NCBI GenBank assembly: GCA_031262745.1
Contig: JAISHE010000058.1
Span: forward strand, 1-38,667
DNA: 38,667 bases
Source: Culturomica sp.
GTDB lineage: Bacteria > Bacteroidota > Bacteroidia > Bacteroidales > Marinifilaceae
Direction: 5' to 3'
Shown here: positions 33,590-38,667 of the stretch, in pieces
How positions within the stretch are numbered: position 1 is the stretch's first letter
How the letters are laid out: each line of letters starts with the position of its first letter
The notes under the pieces: model-generated
Database searches by the model: none
What the model was told of the DNA's origin: nothing
What the model saw: the letters and a program-made list of their open reading frames with translations, nothing else
Made by a program: the position numbers and the translations under genes

Positions 33590-35503
33590 ATGCAAACAAA
33601 AGTCAGATTATCTCTTTCAAACAGGATCAATTTTTATATAATTTTGGTCTTCACATTTCTTACATGTGTAATTTTCGGGATTATCTACTATTACGGGCAT
33701 TCTGTCATCACAAAATCCATTCACAGGCAACTTGATTATTCTACAAAGCAAAACTACTACGAAACCTTGCTTTTTATGGAGAACATTGAAAAAATTCCCA
33801 AAAATGTAGCATGGTTGCTTACAAAGTATGTGAAGCCGGAAGAAATGATTTCCATGAGTAGAAACATGATTATGGAAAACAAGGAAGTGCTTTGCTGTAT
33901 AATTGCTTTTGAACCGGATTATCCTAAAAGAAACGAAAGACATACTGTATATTCATACGTAAAAGACAACAATATTATTAGCAAGGAAGTGCCCAAATCC
34001 TACGATGTTTATGCAAGACGCTGGTATAAATACACTAAGGCTAATAAGCGTCCTTTGTGGATGAGATCAAACTATGAAGTCCCCTATGTACCTCCGAGTG
34101 CAATTAACTATTCTGTCCCTCTATTCAAAGATGATAACACATTTATAGGAGTTATTTCATTCGTACTTGAAACGGAATGGCTTTCGCAATTGGTGATGCC
34201 CGACAAAGAATATAAAGGCATGTATCCGTTTATTGTAAATTCACGGGGAGAATCCATTCTTTCCGGCAAAAGAGGGCGGCAAATGGCAATAAACAACATT
34301 AACGATATTTTAAGCACAAGCAATCCCAAACTAAACGAGGTTATAAAACGCATTGTTGCGCTCGAAAGCGGCAACTCCATTGTGGATATAGAAGGTGAAA
34401 CATGCTACGTAAGCTATGCACCAATTGAAGGTACAACTTGGAGTTTGACCTACGTTATACCGTATAAGGAAGCTTTTCGCAATAGTTTGCTGTTTGATAA
34501 TTTTATTTTGATTGCATTTATAATTTGCATCATTATAATCACAACAAGTTGTTTCATCATAATCCGTAGACTCACGCAACCGTTGCGACAAACGGTGGAC
34601 ATTGCACAAGCTATAATAAAAGGCGAAGTGAATGCTGCCAATTTGGATGAAAAAACCAACAACGATGAAATAGACATCATCCACAATTCTTTTCTTTACA
34701 TGCAAAAGCGATTGAAAAGATATATAGACCGAATCGGTAAAACGGAACAAAGTAATAAGCGTATTGAGAGGGACTTAAAACTTGCCCACAATATTCAAAT
34801 GGGACTTTTGAACAAAGATTTCAATTATATTATTGAAAATTCGATTATTGATTTTTATGCCGTTACTCATCCTGCCATTGAGGTGGGGGGTGATTTCTAT
34901 GATTATTCAATGAAAGATGATCATTTATATTTCATTGTGGGAGACGTTTCGGGCAAAGGAGTATCCGGTTCCATAATGATGGGAGTTACAATAAGTTTGT
35001 TTCGTGGTCTGAATGTTCATAACATGACACCATCTCAAATTGCAACTTTCTTAAATAAAAATATATGTGATTACAATGAGGCGGACATGTTTGTAACCAT
35101 TTTTATCGGTAAACTAAATATTTCCAAAGGTCATCTGACATTCTGTGATGCCGGTCATCCTGCTCCGATTGTAGAGAAAAATGACGGAAGCATCGAATTT
35201 ATAAAATTGGAGTCGGACTTACCACTCGGTATCAACAAATCTTATGTATATCACGATTATGAATATCAATTCAAAAAGAATGAGGGTATACTTTTATACA
35301 CGGACGGTGTTACGGATGCTCAAAATCCCGATAATGAATTTTTCAGGGAAGAACGTCTTTTGCAAATCGTAAAGGATTTTAAAGACCTGCCTATCAAGGA
35401 TTTGATAAATAAGATTATTGAAGAAATCAACACTCACCAAAACGGAAGTGAACAAACCGATGATTTCACCATATTCGCTTTCAGTAATAAAAAAGCCCAC
35501 TGA
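33590..35503 (+). CDS. Membrane sensor with SpoIIE-type (PP2C) phosphatase domain
   Basis: 637 residues. A first membrane segment (about 14-33) precedes an extracellular sensor of Cache type (about 40-300; KSYDVYARRWYKYTKANKRP, PLFKDDNTFIGVISFVLETE). A second membrane segment (LIAFIICIIIITTSCFIII) is followed by a HAMP domain with RRLTQPLRQTVDIAQAI. A coiled-coil linker leads to a SpoIIE/PP2C phosphatase (about 420-632): EVGGDFYDY, VGDVSGKGVSGSIMM, CDAGHPAP, LLYTDGVTDAQN, TDDFTIF. The metal-binding Asp residues are present. Such proteins dephosphorylate anti-sigma antagonists in partner-switching systems; no such partner lies next to it. Confidence 0.93.
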   Translation: MQTKVRLSLSNRINFYIILVFTFLTCVIFGIIYYYGHSVITKSIHRQLDYSTKQNYYETLLFMENIEKIPKNVAWLLTKYVKPEEMISMSRNMIMENKEVLCCIIAFEPDYPKRNERHTVYSYVKDNNIISKEVPKSYDVYARRWYKYTKANKRPLWMRSNYEVPYVPPSAINYSVPLFKDDNTFIGVISFVLETEWLSQLVMPDKEYKGMYPFIVNSRGESILSGKRGRQMAINNINDILSTSNPKLNEVIKRIVALESGNSIVDIEGETCYVSYAPIEGTTWSLTYVIPYKEAFRNSLLFDNFILIAFIICIIIITTSCFIIIRRLTQPLRQTVDIAQAIIKGEVNAANLDEKTNNDEIDIIHNSFLYMQKRLKRYIDRIGKTEQSNKRIERDLKLAHNIQMGLLNKDFNYIIENSIIDFYAVTHPAIEVGGDFYDYSMKDDHLYFIVGDVSGKGVSGSIMMGVTISLFRGLNVHNMTPSQIATFLNKNICDYNEADMFVTIFIGKLNISKGHLTFCDAGHPAPIVEKNDGSIEFIKLESDLPLGINKSYVYHDYEYQFKKNEGILLYTDGVTDAQNPDNEFFREERLLQIVKDFKDLPIKDLINKIIEEINTHQNGSEQTDDFTIFAFSNKKAH

Positions 35504-35529
35504 AAAATTCAGGTTAAACAAAAAAACAC

Positions 35530-35537
35530 TACTTTTG
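35530..35537 (+). promoter_or_regulatory. -7 box candidate for tRNA-Gln
   Basis: TACTTTTG fits TAnnTTTG and lies 19 bases before the mature tRNA 5' end. No matching -33 TTG is clear. Confidence 0.4.
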
Positions 35538-35556
35538 TGGCATTAAGAATAAAAAC

Positions 35557-35627
35557 TGTCTTATGGTGTAATGGCAGCACATCAGATTCTGGCTCTGACG
35601 ATCTAGGTTCGACTCCTAGTAAGACAA
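35557..35627 (+). tRNA. tRNA-Gln (anticodon CTG)
   Basis: The acceptor stem TGTCTTA (35557-35563) pairs with TAAGACA (35620-35626), giving the U1-A72 first pair typical of bacterial glutamine tRNAs. The anticodon arm TCAGA/TCTGA encloses TTCTGGC, so the anticodon is CTG. The T arm CTAGG-TTCGACT-CCTAG is standard. CCA is not encoded. Confidence 0.93.
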
Positions 35628-35634
35628 CTACACA

Positions 35635-35671
35635 AACGCAATCATCTATGTAATTATTGATTGCGTTTTTT
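35635..35671 (+). terminator. Intrinsic terminator after tRNA-Gln
   Basis: AACGCAATCA (35635-35644) pairs perfectly with TGATTGCGTT (35658-35667), followed by a run of T. It ends the tRNA transcript before the GH97 gene. Confidence 0.85.
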
Positions 35672-35680
35672 AGTTGTTAA

Positions 35681-37876
<2,196 letters not shown>

Positions 37877-37905
37877 AAACTCAGCCAAGGAATAAGCATA
37901 AATTA

Positions 37906-37950
37906 CTGTCGCCACTTCTTGGCGTCGGTTTTACCAAGCAATGGCGACAG
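37906..37950. terminator. Shared hairpin between GH97 and the minus-strand gene
   Basis: CTGTCGCCA (37906-37914) pairs perfectly with TGGCGACAG (37942-37950), with GGCGTCGG between. Outer bases AACTCA/TGAGTT can also pair. There is only a short T-run, so termination strength is uncertain. Confidence 0.55.
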
Positions 37951-37981
37951 ATTTTGAGTTGGGAATTACGTTACGGAGATG

Positions 37982-38650
37982 TTAGGGCACTATACTGCTT
38001 TGTATCTCCCCGAAATGTCCCATCTCGCCTTTGGTGTTTTGCCAAGCAAGTGCAAAGTAAACGGTTTTGCCACGCTGTTGGTCGGTGAATTCCAAAGTTA
38101 TAGGCGACCTTGTGTCCAGCAAAGAGTTTGTGAAAACATCAATGCCGGTGGGAGGCGTATCGCTAACAATCCATTTCACCACTGCCCCTTGCACGCCGGC
38201 GGGTTTTGCCCGACTTTCGCTGACGGAATCTCGGAAAGAGATTGTGATACAGCGAATAGTGTTGCGGTCAATCACTGTTACATTCGGAACAGTCGTAGGT
38301 ACGGGCACAGAAGTGCGTGTCGTCTTGTGAACCGGCAAGCCCATGTCCATTTTATCTTTATCGCTCACTTTGGGATTGTAAGTGATGTAGGATTTAATAA
38401 ACATACGCAATTGCGATTCATACTCTTTGCGGGTAGCATTTTTTACCTGCACGGCAGAAGATGTCTTCGTTGCCGGGTCTGTTACAATGGAATATGCGGC
38501 TTCCCACTTCGTTTTAAGTTCCGTCGTTGCCGTTAAGGCATCAATCGGGATAGACCACATTTCCGCACTTTTTTGAACTGCGTCTAATAAAACGCTTTGC
38601 CAAGGATCGAATTGGGCATCTGTGCCCGGAATGAAATCATGTATGGACAT
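37982..38650 (-). CDS. Conserved-looking hypothetical protein
   Basis: 222 residues beginning MSIHDFIPGTDAQFDPWQSV, with no signal peptide. The N-terminal half (to about 110) is helical: LKTKWEAAYSIV, TRKEYESQLRMFIKSYI. The second half is beta-rich (RCITISFRDS, VKWIVSDTPP, TVYFALAWQNTKGEMGHFGE), in the manner of a fibronectin type III-like domain. Similar two-part proteins occur in Bacteroidota genomes without a known function. The minus-strand frame is preferred to an overlapping plus-strand frame of poor codon use. Confidence 0.7.
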   Translation of the reverse strand: MSIHDFIPGTDAQFDPWQSVLLDAVQKSAEMWSIPIDALTATTELKTKWEAAYSIVTDPATKTSSAVQVKNATRKEYESQLRMFIKSYITYNPKVSDKDKMDMGLPVHKTTRTSVPVPTTVPNVTVIDRNTIRCITISFRDSVSESRAKPAGVQGAVVKWIVSDTPPTGIDVFTNSLLDTRSPITLEFTDQQRGKTVYFALAWQNTKGEMGHFGEIQSSIVP

Positions 38651-38667
38651 AATGTTAATAGTTAATG

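Noticed and set aside
37979..38536. Plus-strand frame of 185 codons near the window end
   Set aside because: Overlaps the minus-strand hypothetical almost fully and is rich in Arg, Cys and His; the minus frame looks like a real protein.

Overview
The window looks like a chromosomal segment of a Bacteroidota bacterium, most likely Bacteroidales. The reasons are an AT-rich background, promoters of the TTG...TAnnTTTG type with few Shine-Dalgarno motifs, and typical gene families: GH97/SusB, FISUMP lipoprotein, DUF4468, lamin-tail plus gliding-type C-terminal domain, the long urocanase, and the aroB-aroA pair. I cannot name a genus.

Layout. 1-2256: two gene cassettes (a nucleotidyltransferase-fold protein and a secreted protein of unknown function), packed between GC-rich palindromes that resemble integron attC-type sites. 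2477-7496 (minus strand): a tightly coupled four-gene operon in the order cytosine-C5 methyltransferase, GHKL ATPase/histidine kinase, receiver-domain protein, Vsr endonuclease. It looks like a defence or restriction-type island and is the most interesting system here. 7497-8500: decayed sequence, a TIGR04076 protein and a 54-residue membrane protein. 8707-13386: housekeeping genes hutU, gdhA and dprA.

13.5-20.2 kb: a second accessory block. It holds two RhuM-family genes (one with a PLD-like C-terminal region), a Bacteroidota-type palindromic repeat, a small HTH gene behind an attenuator-like structured leader, three secreted proteins, a FISUMP lipoprotein that looks like a diversity-generating-retroelement target without its reverse transcriptase, and an AlbA_2-type pseudogene broken in three ways. 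20.2-37.9 kb: mostly core genes. These are aroB-aroA (shikimate pathway), a 1235-residue lamin-tail surface protein, asd, a phosphopantetheinyl transferase, tonB, hflX, cvpA-tyrS, alkaline phosphatase, a SpoIIE-type phosphatase, tRNA-Gln(CTG) and a GH97 glucosidase. The window ends with a conserved-looking hypothetical on the minus strand.

How the genes fit together. HutU feeds histidine toward glutamate, which GdhA interconverts with 2-oxoglutarate. AroB and AroA make chorismate precursors. CvpA and TyrS form an operon. The methyltransferase operon reads as a modification enzyme plus a phosphorelay-like pair plus a single nuclease.
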